NCBI RefSeq assembly: GCF_000346465.2
Contig: NC_034015.1
Coordinates: 10,619,867-10,683,866, forward strand
DNA: 64,000 bases
Direction: 5' to 3'
Source of the DNA: Prunus persica
Lineage: Eukaryota > Streptophyta > Magnoliopsida > Rosales > Rosaceae
This document shows positions 1 through 12,585 of this stretch, one piece after another. Position 1 is the first letter of the stretch; each line of letters starts with the position of its first letter. The notes below the pieces were generated by a model. The model saw only the letters and a list, made by a program, of their open reading frames with translations, was not told the origin of the DNA and ran no database searches. The translations under genes and the position numbers were made by a program.

Positions 1-201
1 TGACAATGGATATGGGCACTGTGAGTGTCATGATAACTCGTGAGATCATACCTACACATTATAAAAAATTTGTTTCGTCTTAAAGATAATGATAAAATTA
101 CATTGAGTCCAAAATTACCATATCTTAGGCTAATAAGTGCTTTATTACATTTAGCACAATCTAATATACGGAAAGGCTACAATTAAGGGGTATAAATGAG
201 G

Positions 202-285
202 GGCTTAAGTGAGTGGTCCAATCCAACTATTAAACTTCAACATTTTCAACTTACATATGGTTGGATTGGACCACTCACTTAAGCC
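202..285. repeat. Perfect 26-bp hairpin
   Basis: GGCTTAAGTGAGTGGTCCAA... at 202-227 is exactly complementary to 260-285, with a 32-nt AT-rich loop. Imperfect pairing continues outward (about 188-201 with 286-300). A transcript would fold into a small precursor-like hairpin. It could be a small MITE or a small-RNA locus; I do not recognise a known miRNA in it. Confidence 0.8.
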
Positions 286-300
286 TCCTTTACTCATACC

Positions 301-2129
301 TGTTGTTTTCGGATTCAACTACACCAAAATTGATTCAGCTGCATCCTCAACTTGTGATACTCGTAAGTGCATGAGCTGTTCGGTAGTATATCATGTGTAA
401 GTGCGATGTCGATCCCACGAGGATTGATGATAGATTGATTCAATTCGATTCCCTGCACAAAACAAAAAACAAAAGAATAGAAAACAAGAAAGAAAAAAAA
501 GAACTAACTCAAGCAAATCAGTTAACAAGTTTAATTCAGATTGATGGATTGATTCTAGGTAAAGTATGATTAAGCCATGGCTTCTGGTCCTAACCTTGTA
601 TTCCTAATTCCCTAATTAGATCTTTGTTGTCGAACCTAAATTAAACATTAGAAATCCATTAAGCATAAAAGAATGTTTTAAACAACCAAGCATATATCTA
701 ATCCCTGTTGTTGAATGTCCATACATACTCTTCCTATTCATAGTTCAATTCGAATTAAGACATATGGTGTCTACTCTTAATTCCAACCAAGATAGTTAAC
801 ATATAAGTTTTAATGGTGATCAATCATTCAAACAAACATATTAACTTATAAGCATAATAAATAAGAACAAAAGCCATAATTGAAACTTGGAAACAAATCA
901 AACTTGAAAACTTAAAATAAGAAATTATATGACAATGAAAAATAAATTACAACTAAGAAAAACATAAAGGAAAATTTAGCAAAAAAGTTTTATTACAACA
1001 ATTGAGAACTTAAAAGGAAAACTAAGAGAATTCGAGAGAGAAAATGGAGAGAAGGAAGGTCGAACACCTCTCTAGAGCACCTCTCCCTTCTCTTCCTCAA
1101 ATTCTCTAAGTTCTCAAATACACCCCAAAAGGGGGAGCTCTCAAACACATCTATAGAAATCCCCTATTCTCTTCCTCAAATTCTCTTAGTTCTCAAACAC
1201 CTATGTAGAAATCCTCTCTATTCTCTTCCTCAAATTCTCTTAGTTCTCAAACACACCCCAAGGGGGGAAGCTCTCAAATACCTCTCTAGAGCTCATCTCC
1301 CTTCTCTTCTTCAAATTCGCTAAGTACTCAAACACACCCTAGGGGGAGAGCTCTCAAACATCTCTCTAGAGCTCTTCTCCCTTCTCTCCCTCAAATTCTC
1401 TTAGTTTTTCTTTTAAGTTCTTAATTGTTGTAATAAAACCTTTTTGCTAAATTTTTCTTTATGTTTTTCTTAGTTGTAGTTTATTTTTCATTGTCATGTA
1501 ATTTCTTATTTTAAGTTTTCAAGTTTGATTAGTTTCCAAAAGTTTCAATTACAGTTTTTGTTCTTATTCATTATGCTTATAAGTTAATATGTTTGTTTGA
1601 ATGATTGATCACCATTAAAGCTTGTATGTTAGCTATCTTAGTTGGAATTGAGAGTAGATACCATATGCCTTAATTCGAATTGAACTATGAATAGGAAGGG
1701 TATGTATGGACATTCGACAATAGGAATTAGATACATGCTTGGTTGTTTAAAATATTCTTCTATGCTTAATAGATTTCTAATGCTTAATTTAGGTTTGACA
1801 ACAAAAATCTAATTAGGGAATTAGGAATACAAGGTTAGGACCAGACACTTTGGCTTAATCATACTTTAATTAGAATCAATCGGTGAATATGAATTGAACT
1901 TGTTTACTGATTTTCTTGAGTTATTTCTTTTCTTTCTTTCTTGTTTTCTGTTCTTTTGTTTTGTTTTCTGTTTTGTGTAGGGAATCGAATTGAATCAATC
2001 CATCATCAATCCTTGTGGGATCGACCTCGCGCTTACATATGCTATACTACCGAATAACTCATGCACTTGCGAGTATCACAAGTTAAGGATGCAGCTGAAT
2101 CAATTTTGGCACAGTTGAATCCGACAACA
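301..2129. repeat. Giant imperfect palindrome (arms ~740 bp)
   Basis: The left arm, 301 to about 1045, reappears as reverse complement at about 1381-2129. The outer ends are TGTTGTTTTCGGATTCAACT and ...GTTGAATCCGACAACA. Colinear blocks include the segment beginning TCCCTAATTAGAT and the one around TTCGAATTAAGACATATGGT. The arms differ by scattered substitutions and small indels. The ~340-bp centre is a tandem array. No long ORF is present. It looks like a head-to-head inverted duplication of a retroelement-type sequence. Confidence 0.8.
1060..1405. repeat. Tandem imperfect repeats in palindrome centre
   Basis: About four to five units of roughly 65-100 bp, each with variants of TCTTCCTCAAATTCTCTTAG followed by TTCTCAAACAC and ACACCCCAAGGGGG. 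Some units also carry CTCTCTAGAGC. The array is pyrimidine-rich and divergent between copies. Confidence 0.7.
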
Positions 2130-2740
2130 AGAAGTTTTTTAGTATATTCGTAAGTTTGGAGAACCTCACTATTTATAGGCCTAAGGGAAGTAAAAACAAT
2201 TAGCTCATGCATAGGTCATGCATGATAATACACTGCAATCTGGTTGTAGGCTCGTTTTGGGCTTGTTCCTTCATTCATACAATTCTGGAAAAATATGGGT
2301 CTTGAAGCTCTTTGTCTTATCCTTCTAACCATATGTAGTCAAATGTCATTTTTGGCATAGTAACGTAGATGCTGCCGAATTTCACCTTAAGCTACCAAAA
2401 CTTTCATAACTTTTTTTAGAAGACTCAGAATCATGAACCATAAAATGCTCCAGAAACTAAACTCCCACATATTTCCAATGGTGTATGGCTCATTAGCTGG
2501 TTCTTCCAAAGATCATACAGTCCAAGCCATGAATTTGACTGATCTACAGACACAGTTTTGAGCTAACTTGACTCCAAAATGCATTAAATGAGTCCTAAAG
2601 CTTAATACACTGAAACAAACACACAAGCGATTAAAAGCACAATTTTAACTTTAAAACATAACGAAATCATAAGTTAGAAGGGTACAAAATGATATATAAT
2701 TATGCACTTATCAATACCCTCTCATTATAGCAGCTCCCAT
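2130..2740. other. Intergenic, no gene seen
   Basis: AT-rich sequence between the palindrome and the copia relic. No coding frame, RNA gene or clear repeat border is visible. Confidence 0.5.
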
Positions 2741-3620
2741 CTACTATGAACAATATCACATTTCTAATGAATTTATTAGCAAGGTATAGATCAGCTCCAA
2801 TATGTAGACATTGGAACTGTATAAAGCATATCTCGCACTATCTTTGCAGATGTAGTTACTTGTGGAAATACATTGATCTCATGAAGATCTACCAAACAAA
2901 CTGTGATTGCTACATCCTCTAATCATTAAAAAATTCTCGTGCTCATGAAACCAACAAAGAATGTGTTTGGTTAAGATCTCAAATTTATCAAATTCAAAGC
3001 ACATGTGTTCTTTCTTTAACAACAAATGCTCTAATGATTATGTATGAAGACAATGATGCATATATAACTTAAATCAAAGAATGATTTATCAAGAGTGACA
3101 CAACCAAACACATATCACCAAAATTATTATACACATGAACTTTAAAAAATTCTAGAAATCGAAGTCAAACAAATTTATTCCCAAGATAATATTTCAGTCA
3201 TTTTCACCAAAGCTCTACCAAAATCTATATTCTAGAAGTTGATGTATGGTATCGGGGAGCATTGAATTTACAAGCAATCAAATTCAAACTTGTTGGGATC
3301 ATATGAAGATATCAATTTAGGGAAGCATCCAAAAGTATACCACATCAAACATATGCACACTGTACTATTTTTCTCTTGGACTAGGCTTTATATCACATTG
3401 GATTTTTCATTGTAAGGTTTTAATGAGATATATTTCAATGTGTCCAACGCGATGTCAATAATCTGGACAAAAGTAGTACTTGTCTTTTCCCTTCGCTAAG
3501 GTTTTATCTCACCGAGATTTCTTAGCAAAGGTGTTAATGAGGTAACTTATCATTCATGCGCAGACATCCAATGGGATTTTGTAGTATTAATGATTATGCG
3601 GCTATCCACTTGAAGTCAAT
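2740..3620 (+). pseudogene. Decayed Ty1/copia RNase H and 3' end
   Basis: In shifting plus-strand frames I can read copia RNase H landmarks in order: NSRAHETNKECVWLRSQI near 2931, a YEDN-type motif near 3043, a KHISPK-like stretch near 3115, and FTKALPKS followed by KLMYGIG near 3202-3250. Stops and frameshifts interrupt all of them. After this comes pyrimidine-rich sequence with repeated CTAAGG-TTTT-ATGAGG blocks (3380-3545), typical of plant copia 3' regions. This is a different element from the one at 14-19 kb. Gag, integrase and most of RT are not found. Confidence 0.6.
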
Positions 3621-5457
3621 AAGTATTAGTTCATTTGACTATTAAGTAAATTGTTAATATTAATATTTAGAGAGAAGTTATGATGGAATCTCAATACATT
3701 TCACTTATTATAACTTAAGTAACATTTACATATCATTTCTCTCAAACGCTCTCCACTTCTCTCCCTCTCAAACCCTAGTCACTGTTCCTATCCTAGGGAG
3801 GGGGAGGGAAGGTCACTGTCTTTCCTCCCTTCTCCTTCCTTATTTTCTCTCATCCTCTTCCTAGCTCTTTTCTCTTGCCTTCCTTTTGGTTTTTTAGTTG
3901 AGCTTATTGTCATTTCTGACCCTTCGAGGGTTTGGTTGTGCTCTCTGCTCTACTTTTTTGTTGCCCTGGATCTCCTTAAACCCCCCCTCACCTTGTGATG
4001 CCCCTTTATTTTGCGGCTTTATCTTGGTGTTGTTTGGGTTCTTTTTGCAGATCTGTGGGTTTTGTGTGTGTGTATTTATTTATTTATTTTTGTAGATTCC
4101 TGTGTGGCTGCGGTTCTCCCCTCAACTTGGGCTTCTACCATAGTGTTCTTGTTTTCGAGCATCTCGTTGGTTTTGCATTTTTTTTTTTTTGGGTTGTAAT
4201 AATTACATAAACTCTTTTGTGACTTTGGTGTTTTGTTTGTAGTTGAGTCTCTACTTGTAATTTTACTTGTGATATAGTTTAAAAGTTGTAGTTGTATTGG
4301 TAGTTTTGGGCAATGATCGGTCCATATCTAATTTGTTTAGGCTTGCGGCTTTCATGCTGAAATGTGTTTGGATTTATGCCACTACTAGTGGAGATATGCC
4401 TTGTGGTGTATTTCTCTATATTTGGAATAACCCTGCGTGGTTACTGTGCTTCCACATTTGTGTCAACCTGTTTTGAGTAGTTTATGCCCTTGTGGATGAT
4501 GATGTTGGTGCCTAAGTGATGATGGTCTTGTCCTGTATCCTGAAGGGGAAAACACAAGAGATATACTGCTGCACCGGTTCGTGGGCTTTGCCAACTCATA
4601 GTGGGCTTGAATCTCCTTACAAAGAGCGAAATATCTGTGCTTCAACCTAATTGTCTATGTGCTTCTTGGAGCATAAAATATTTCTTGTATTTTCTTAATT
4701 GTATCTAGCAATATGGAAAAAGGCCAAAGGAGAGAGAAATTTTTTAAAAGAAGCCAAAATGGACAAAATTACTCTTATTTATTTTTGAATTTCCTAAGGA
4801 ATCCTTTACATTTGTATATCTTTAATTTGATAGTTGAGAGGTTTTTCTGTCTTTTTTAAAAAAGCTTTGGCTTTTTCCAAAAGTGAAAGTTTTTTTATGA
4901 CTAAAACCTAAATTTACTTATTAATTAAGTTCTTTAATGATGTAAACTAGGTTAACTTTGAGCATAGCATGCAAGTCTCTAACCCTACATAAATGGGCCT
5001 AATGGAAAGAAAAAGATACAGTAAAAGTTCTTATTTCTTTCTTAATTATTTGATTTCCAACAATTTTATTTTTTGTAAGATAATTTACAACTTTAGATAG
5101 TTGCCAAAAGGATTTATCCTAAATAAGGAAAATAGCGTATAAGTTTATAGGCTGAAAATTAGAGTACATATATTAAAACCTTAAAACCTTGAAGCCGAAA
5201 AAAAAACATAAAACGGCCACTAATGCTATTATCCTAGATTCTACATATACTTTGCAAACACAATAAAATAGAACTAGATTCTTTTTTAATCAAAATTAAT
5301 TAGGTAGATAGACTTTAATTATTATTTTTTTGGGTTGTATGTGTTCTTCACTAGGTGATTCTATTTTCCCCCCTTTCCCTTACCTTTACTACTTCTCTCA
5401 CTGTGTTGTACTACTTTAATAACTCGTCTCTCCACCGTCCACTCCCTTCAGTCATCT

Positions 5458-5462
<5 letters not shown>
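3621..5462. other. Intergenic / WIP upstream region
   Basis: 3720-3900 is a CT-rich leader-like stretch and 3900-4700 is T-rich sequence without a convincing frame. It resembles the 5' UTR of a retroelement, but no protein match is readable. 4700-5460 is AT-rich and lies directly upstream of the WIP gene, so it probably contains its distal promoter. Confidence 0.4.

Positions 5463-5500
<38 letters not shown>
5463..5500. repeat. (CT)19 microsatellite in promoter
   Basis: An uninterrupted CT run ends exactly where the WIP gene TATA box begins. CT/GA tracts are common core-promoter elements in plants and can bind GAGA-binding BBR/BPC factors. Confidence 0.95.
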
Positions 5501-5504
<4 letters not shown>

Positions 5505-5508
5505 AAAG
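5501..5508 (+). promoter_or_regulatory. TATA box of WIP gene
   Basis: TATAAAAG, 74 bp before the start codon, abutting the CT repeat. A transcription start near 5530-5540 would give a short leader of about 40 nt. Confidence 0.75.
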
Positions 5509-5574
5509 CAAGGTCACCCAGCAAAACTATTCCCTTCATCTCACACAGTATAGTAGTACCCTTTTTAATTAACC

Positions 5575-7906
5575 ATGGCTGACTACCCCTACTCATCAAA
5601 TTTCTTCCCAGGTCTCTTCAAATTCAACCCTCTTTATCAACGTCACCATGAACAGCCTCCAAACCCTCCTCCTCCTCCTCCTCCTCATCCTTATGCCCAC
5701 AACTTTTTCCTCAACCAGTCTCACTCTTTTTACTGCACCACCCAACAAACTGTTACCTCTAGGCCCCCTTCCCCTCCTCTCAGAGAAGCCCTCCCTCTCC
5801 TCAGCCGCTTAAGCCCAACAAACCAACAACAACAACATCATCTCCTTCATGAAAATCAACAAGATCATCATCAGTATAAAGATCAAGATGAGGAAGAAGA
5901 AGATGATGATGATGAGAGTGTGACTGTTGCACTTCACATAGGGTTGCCTAGCCCTAGTGCTGCTGAGATGGCCTCTGTGCTGTCTGCTGCTGCGGTTGCT
6001 TCTTCCTCCTCAGAGATTAGTAGTCATCATCATGAAAAATTAGATCATGGGGGAGATAATGATTCTGCAGGGTACCCCATGAGCTGCAGGCTCAACAAGG
6101 GTCAGTATTGGATCCCCACCCCTTCCCAGATTCTCATTGGTCCTACTCAGTTCTCTTGCCCTGTTTGCTACAAGACCTTCAACAGATACAACAACATGCA
6201 GGTAATTGATTTCACCATTTAAAGTTGAACAAAATTAATAAAACCATTGAGGTAAATTTCTTGATTCACCATGAAACCATGGCCTCAGAAGCCATTTTCC
6301 CTTTTCTCCTCTCTCTCTCTCTCTCCCAATCTTTTTCTTTTTATCAGCCTTTTCTTCTCTCTTTGTTTTCCTCTAATAATTTAAGGACAACAATCAGTCT
6401 CATGATGAGCTCAGCTTTTTGTTTCTTCAATTTGTCTTTGATTTTCTTCCCTTAACTATCATCCTATGCTTGGGTTTATAAATGGAAAATCAGATTGGGG
6501 TATCCTTTTTGTTTTTTATTTACTTTTTCCAAATTTTACTTTTTAAAAACATATTCATCATCTTCTACTTTTATTTGCATGGTTTCTGGGAATTGGGGTT
6601 GAGTAAATCTTTCTGATTCAGCTAAGGCTATGGGCAGTACCGTCCCTTTATGTGATTGAACAACACAGGCAATGTTCCTTATGCCTTTAGTACTTTGAAG
6701 TCTGTGCTCAAACATATAATGGCAGAAGCTGAAAAATCTTGCAGTGTTTTTACCAGAGGGGCCAGGTCATAACATTATTCAAGTAACAAATGAGTTTCTG
6801 TATGTGGACCTTCAGTCTGCAACAAATCAGTTTTTGGTCATCCAAGCCCCATACTTATTCATACAAAATATATACCTCTCTCTCTTCTCAATCAACAAAT
6901 CTTGAAAACTCAATAAGTAATTCATTTTTTTCTTTCTATTATTACATCTCAATGAGCTCTATCAACTCAGTAAGTAAATTGGTAGATCTCTCTTTTGCAG
7001 ACAAAGACTTGTAAACTAAGCACTTTCATATGCCTTTTAAAGCGTCCCTAAAACATTCAAACAATTCATTGCGAAAAAAAGAAAGAATTTACTCCAATTG
7101 AAAATGCATTTTCAAGGGAAGTCCATATAAATATATATATTTATCTGAATCTTATAAAAATCATGCAGTTTTAATCCCCAAAATATTTGCACCTTTAATC
7201 CAGTAATTAGTTAGAAAGTTTCTTTCATGTGCACAACAGAAAAGTTAATGAATCTCGGAATTCATCAACAAAAGATGACTAGCATATTAGAAGCCAAATA
7301 ATAGGCTTAAATACTGCACGTGCAAGCCAGCATTTTGTAGTTATCTTTTTTATCTTTTTATTTTTTTCTCTTTGAATTAACTGATAGTTTGGATGTTTTG
7401 GTATTCATTGATCACTGATTTTTGTTTTATTATTTTCTTTTTCCGACTATATATGTTATATATTGTAGATGCATATGTGGGGGCATGGATCTCAGTATAG
7501 AAAAGGGCCTGAATCTCTGAGGGGCACTCAACCAACAGGCATGCTTAGGCTTCCTTGCTATTGTTGCACACCAGGTTGCAGGAACAACATCGATCACCCT
7601 AGAGCAAAGCCGCTAAAAGACTTCAGAACCCTTCAAACACATTACAAGAGGAAGCATGGAATCAAGCCTTTCATGTGTAGAAAGTGTGGCAAGGCATTTG
7701 CAGTGAGGGGGGATTGGAGAACCCATGAGAAGAATTGTGGGAAGCTTTGGTATTGCATTTGTGGCTCTGATTTTAAGCACAAGAGGTCCCTTAAAGATCA
7801 TATCAAGGCCTTTGGGAATGGGCATGCAGCTTATGGCATTGATGGCTTTGAAGAAGAAGATGATCCTGCTTCTGAAGTGGAGCAAGATAATGACTCCATG
7901 CAGTAA
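5575..7906 (+). CDS. WIP2: WIP-domain C2H2 zinc-finger transcription factor (NTT/WIP2-like)
   Basis: Two exons, 5575-6201 and 7469-7906, split by a 1267-bp GT-AG intron (phase 0, after ...NNMQ), giving 354 aa. The start has a good context (accATGGct). Visible from the N terminus: polyproline at 31-37, Gln/His-rich 84-100, an acidic run at 104-114, the conserved [12 protein letters not shown] block near 118, then [20 protein letters not shown] at 179-198, which defines the WIP family. Exon 2 carries the remaining zinc fingers ([11 protein letters not shown]..., [10 protein letters not shown]..., WYCICGSDF...) and the acidic C-terminal tail. Family knowledge: nuclear transcription factors; Arabidopsis NTT/WIP2 acts in transmitting-tract and replum development, and the related TT1 acts in seed-coat pigmentation. 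The N-terminal blocks and the SEVEQ tail favour WIP2 over WIP4/5, but that is from memory. Confidence 0.9.
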
Positions 7907-9386
7907 TTACTTACTTGGAAGAGAATTAAGAAACATTAAGTATTGTTCATTAATATCATTAGCATATGAACTTAATTAGAGGGGTAATATTTATTGACAT
8001 AGCCATGGCTTTCTGAGTAAGAAGTATGTAAGCATCATTTTGCTTAGAGGCCACCTTTTTTCTTCTTCTTTTTTTGCTCTTATTATGTAGCTCTTTTCTC
8101 AGTTCTGTAAGAGGTTCCAAAACAAATCCATGTTGACCAAGTAATTTATGTCAACCCATTGTTCATCAGCTAATGTGAATGGCTTTTAGTTTTTATAATT
8201 TTCTGTCCCTTTTGTTTTTTTGTTTTTTTTGAGAGAAAATGGTATTTCATTCTACCCAAACGTAACATTACATGGTAGAAAAATCTTTAACGAATTGATA
8301 ACTTACTGATCACTGTGAAGCTCAAGATGGGAAACAATATGCCAAGAAGGCCACATTGAACCTTAATGATTATACATTTTCTTTAGGAAGTATATATTCT
8401 CATATTTGGATTGCCCTTGCCACTAATAAGGAGAAAGAGAGAGAGAATTTAAGAAGATGGTCAATGAGAAGAGAAGAATCTTTGAAATAAGACGATCTAA
8501 CTTTTAGAGATAATAATAATATACGCACGGATAATTGAACTTTAGGGGTTTGGGGCTTTTGGCTTTAATAATTCAATTTCCTTTTAGGATCCTCCCGAAG
8601 AGTATTCATCAATTCACAAATCTCATAATTCCAAGTGCTCGATTACTAATCAGTTATACATGTGTGTCTTGAATCTCACATCAATTTTGTATTCTGTTAA
8701 TAAATTTTATTGTATAAGTGAATCATGAACATATTTGTTGAAATCTTGATAAGGATGTCATAATTTGAGTGAGTCGTAATGAGAACGTTATGGATTTAAG
8801 TGGAGATTGAAATATATGTTCCGTGCTAGTTTTGTTTATGTTAATTAATTAGGAGAGTATGCTATCTCTTGGTTATAATGATTCAAGTAAACTTTATTAG
8901 TGACTAATTATAATCTCTTTAGGAATATTGCATCAAGAAGGCGAGTTGGTATCTGAAATGGTGGCAATATTGTAAAGGCAAAGTTAAGAGGAAAGCAAGA
9001 CAAGGGTTGGGTATATTTTGTTCCAAATGTAGTTGAGATAGGCTTTTCATCTCCTGCAAATAACATGCATCAACTTTTTGTTGGGGCTGCATACGATGCC
9101 CCTTTTGCTTTGTTAGTGGAGAGAGAGAGAGAGAGAGAGGTATGTTTGATGGATGGAACATGTACCATTTGATTCACTATTGCTTGGGAAATTCAAAGCA
9201 AATGATTAGCTTAGAGAGAGAGAGAGAGAAAGGGGATAAATAATATAAACCTAAAAATGTAGAGATATGCATATGTACACACATAACTAACACAAGAGAA
9301 GGAAAGTTAAAGAAAAAAAGAGAGAAAAATGATGTAGGTGTCAATCAATAATAATATTGGATTGGAATGGATCTCGTTGGCAGCTT
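7907..9386. other. Intergenic, WIP 3' region and GA repeats
   Basis: 7907 to about 8200 is the likely WIP 3' UTR. The rest is AT-rich with short GA runs at 9119-9139 and 9213-9229. No credible coding frame. Confidence 0.5.
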
Positions 9387-9390
9387 TGTT

Positions 9391-9432
<42 letters not shown>
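9387..9432. repeat. (GA)n microsatellite
   Basis: An AGAGAA-led run becoming (GA)n. A complementary (CT)n run lies 200 bp away at about 9626-9661, so the two could pair as a hairpin. ORFs through it are repeat artefacts. Confidence 0.9.
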
Positions 9433-9437
<5 letters not shown>

Positions 9438-9623
9438 ATGGGAAAAAGCTAAGGTCAGCTACAGAGGGTGAAAACGCAACTGGGTGGAGCCCAAGTCGTA
9501 TTGGTTGGTTGGTTGTGCTAGTTTGCAACATATACTGATACCCTGCTACAGTCATACAAAAACCTTTCTTCTGATGGATGAACTGTAGATTGAAACGACC
9601 TCTCAATAACACTTTGACCACCC

Positions 9624-9625
<2 letters not shown>

Positions 9626-9661
<36 letters not shown>
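9626..9661. repeat. (CT)n microsatellite
   Basis: A TCTCTCTC run, complementary to the GA tract at 9387. Confidence 0.9.
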
Positions 9662-9665
<4 letters not shown>

Positions 9666-10182
9666 GGCAGGCAGGGCAACTTTGAAATATTATTTCAGCA
9701 AGACTGCAAAACTTGCTAGCTAGCTTATCTGCTAAATACAACATGAAGTCAAGTATGGTGAAGAAGAGAATAATGGTAATAGTGATGTAACATACTCGTG
9801 TTTTACACTTTCACTAACCAAACGTACGTATATTTAAACTTTTTGGTACGTTATTCTTCTAATTAACCAAAACCTACGTATATTTAAACGTACGTATATA
9901 TCTTTATCTTGTAGGTGGGCGAAGTGGGTTTGCTAGCTATATATATTATATATTTTTGGCAAAAAAGAAGAAGAAGAAGCTATATATATATATATAAAAT
10001 TCCTGTGTAATAATAATTAGTATTATTACTCCTACTACTAAACATATATATATAGTTGAACTACAAGTAGAAAGCATTTATTCACAATCAATATCCCACC
10101 CCTTTGTAGGGGAGACCAAAACCCTACCACTATTTGATCCTTTTGGTCCACCCCCTCTCTCTTTTCCATTTACATCACCACA

Positions 10183-10231
<49 letters not shown>

Positions 10232-11654
10232 GTGTAAAAACACACACATGCTTGCTTATCATTCTCATCTATCTTTTTGGAAATAGAGTGCATGAGTTAT
10301 ACGCTACAACATGGGGAGGTCAGGTCAGAATGAATGAGTGATTAGTTTCTTGAAAGTTCAAAGCATCCACATATATGGAGAGAGACATTTTAGTTGACAT
10401 CCCTCTCATATAAACTTATTTGAATGACATCCTTTTAAGTTTCACTTCATATTGTATTTTAATGATTCGAACAGTCTATAAATTCATCTAAAAATTATTT
10501 ATGAAAAAATTACTTAAATCTAAATCCATTTAACTACACCTACAATATATATCACATACCCCACCACAAAATATATATATATATATATAGGTGGGGTAAA
10601 ATTGATAATTCCATTTTTATGCTTTATATGCCATGCATTGTCACTATGCAAAGATCTTTGCCCTTTCTTTAGACGAATGAATAGAAAGCAGAGGGTTTGT
10701 ACTGTCTATATATCTATGTCTATATCTAAGCAAAAATATATACACACTGAGTACTGACGTTCTTATCAACTGATGAGGCAATTGTTTTTTTCCCCATCCT
10801 CGAACACTCAATGGCTCAGCCATGCACAGCCTTCTCTGCTTAAAATCCCAAGACTGAAGAAACTCTTTTTTCTCTTTCTTCTCTAGTCCCAAAATTCATG
10901 TATATTTTTTTGTATTTATATTTAATTCCAAGATACTGTTACCAAGACCTCAAGGAGACCAAGCTTCCCTACACGAGAATATGTATAAATGTTTTGTTTT
11001 TCTCAGTATTTTCCTTTTTATTTTCACCTTTGTATTCACATTCCAATACAGAGGGGGACAGCTTTGTCTCCCTTGGCTCGAATATCACCAGCTTTTCCGG
11101 GCATATTATAATTTAAGCCACTCATCTTCGCCTTGCCAATTCAATGAATTTTTAATTATAAATAAGTCCCAACTATTGTTTCATTAATTTCAACACATTG
11201 TCGGCAGAAGAATATATGTGAAAACAATTTCCTCATCTAAATTAAATTAACAAGAGAATGTGTATAAGATATTTTGTATTTAGTAAAGTTGTGGGGTACA
11301 ATCGCTGTGTGTTTCTTCTTTAAAATATTATTACTCTGGTTCGATTTTTAAGATTGATTTGTTGATTCAAAGGTGTCAAGCACTCGTCTTAAATTGAACA
11401 GTTGAATTTCAATTGGCATGTGTCAGTAGTGATTAATGATTCCACAACCATGATGCAAAACCTTGGAAGTTTTTTAGTCCAAGTTTTGTTTGCCTTGGTC
11501 AAAGAGTTTGTTTACCGTGCCAAACGTTCCTTTTTTTAAAATAAGATCGTATCAGTCTATGGAGTTCTTGTTCTTGAATCCCTAAATTTTAAATCCGTTA
11601 ACTTGTGAGATTAAGTCTTAATTTGTGAATTTAAGACTTTGATATGATTTGCCA
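9662..11654. other. Intergenic with (CT)n at 10183-10229 and AT microsatellites
   Basis: Contains short (TA)n tracts (9940-10055 and 10569-10589) and a (CT)n tract. No protein or RNA gene is recognisable. Confidence 0.5.
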
Positions 11655-11801
11655 ACATGATTTAGCCTAATGAAAAATGGTCTTGACTTGCAGACTAGTG
11701 GTCTTAGAATTGAATCCCCATGGCATCATAGTAGTGTGCGTGTGAGAAGCTCCCTTCCCTCTATAGTTTAGACTATCTTTTGTACTAAAGAAAAAAAAAA
11801 T
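11655..11801 (+). mobile_element. tRNA-derived SINE, family A
   Basis: A TGGTCTTGACTTGCAGACTA block is followed by a B-box-like GAATTGAATCCCC, then CATGGCA and TAGTGTGCGTGTGAG. It ends in A-rich sequence. The same order of blocks recurs at 19825 and 54210, which supports a dispersed SINE. Confidence 0.6.
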
Positions 11802-11915
11802 GACTTTGATTTGATTCAGATTGTCTTAGTTTTGATTTAGCTTTATTTGACTTGAGATTAAATCAAGAACATTGCTTGGCTCCTTACATATTAAGAAGTC
11901 ATTCCTACTTACATG

Positions 11916-12585
11916 TGTGGGAGCAAATAATCACACACAAATAATTAAACACCACATGTATCCGAATATACTTGTTTGGACCAATGACCCCTAGTGAAAT
12001 GGGCAGGATAACCAGAAGCACATCCCATCACTCACTAATGAGAGGATGAGTGGCGTAATTGCCTCGAATTGGCATAAGTCAATTCCTCTGCCATAATTGA
12101 TAAGAGCGTGGGTCCACTAGAAAACCCACGCGCTCATTAGGCCCAATAGGGCCTTTAAACATCTCGGGCCTTGCTAGGTCGCAGAACCCTAGCTTGGGCC
12201 CAAGAACTGGGTAGGCTTAAGATAAGCCTTACCTGGGCTTCACATAACACGCCTAAGTAGGACCAATCTTTGGACAGCACACCTACAAAACAGATCAGCA
12301 GGGATCTCTAAGATCTTCCTAATTATTGCAACAACAATAATCTAGGAGACTATGCCCACAAATTTTGGGCAAATATCTCACACTTCTTAAGCCAAACGAT
12401 TAATTGACTGGACATGTGAAATGACCGGTCATAACCCAAGTAACGACCATACAAAGCCTCTTAAGAAGACAAGTCAGCCACCAACGGGCCATATAAAACC
12501 CAATCTCCACCGTGAGAGGAGGTAACATTCATCAGCCTAAGAAACCCTATTTCTTCTAACCTTGGAACTGACTTTGGCATTAAAG
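11916..12585 (+). mobile_element. Solo-LTR-like remnant, probably Ty3/gypsy
   Basis: Starts TGTGGGAGCAAATAATC, is GC-richer than its flanks, contains a TATA-like ATATAAAACCC near 12490, and ends about 90 bp later near GACTTTGGCA. This is the usual layout of a gypsy LTR. No internal coding region or second LTR is present. Borders are approximate and no target-site duplication was confirmed. Confidence 0.4.

Noticed and set aside
9307..9621. 104-codon minus-strand ORF
   Set aside because: It contains a translated GA microsatellite and no conserved feature.
10640..10895. Possible miRNA precursor or small gene
   Set aside because: No foldback of useful length and no known miRNA sequence. The minus frame lacks a convincing start.
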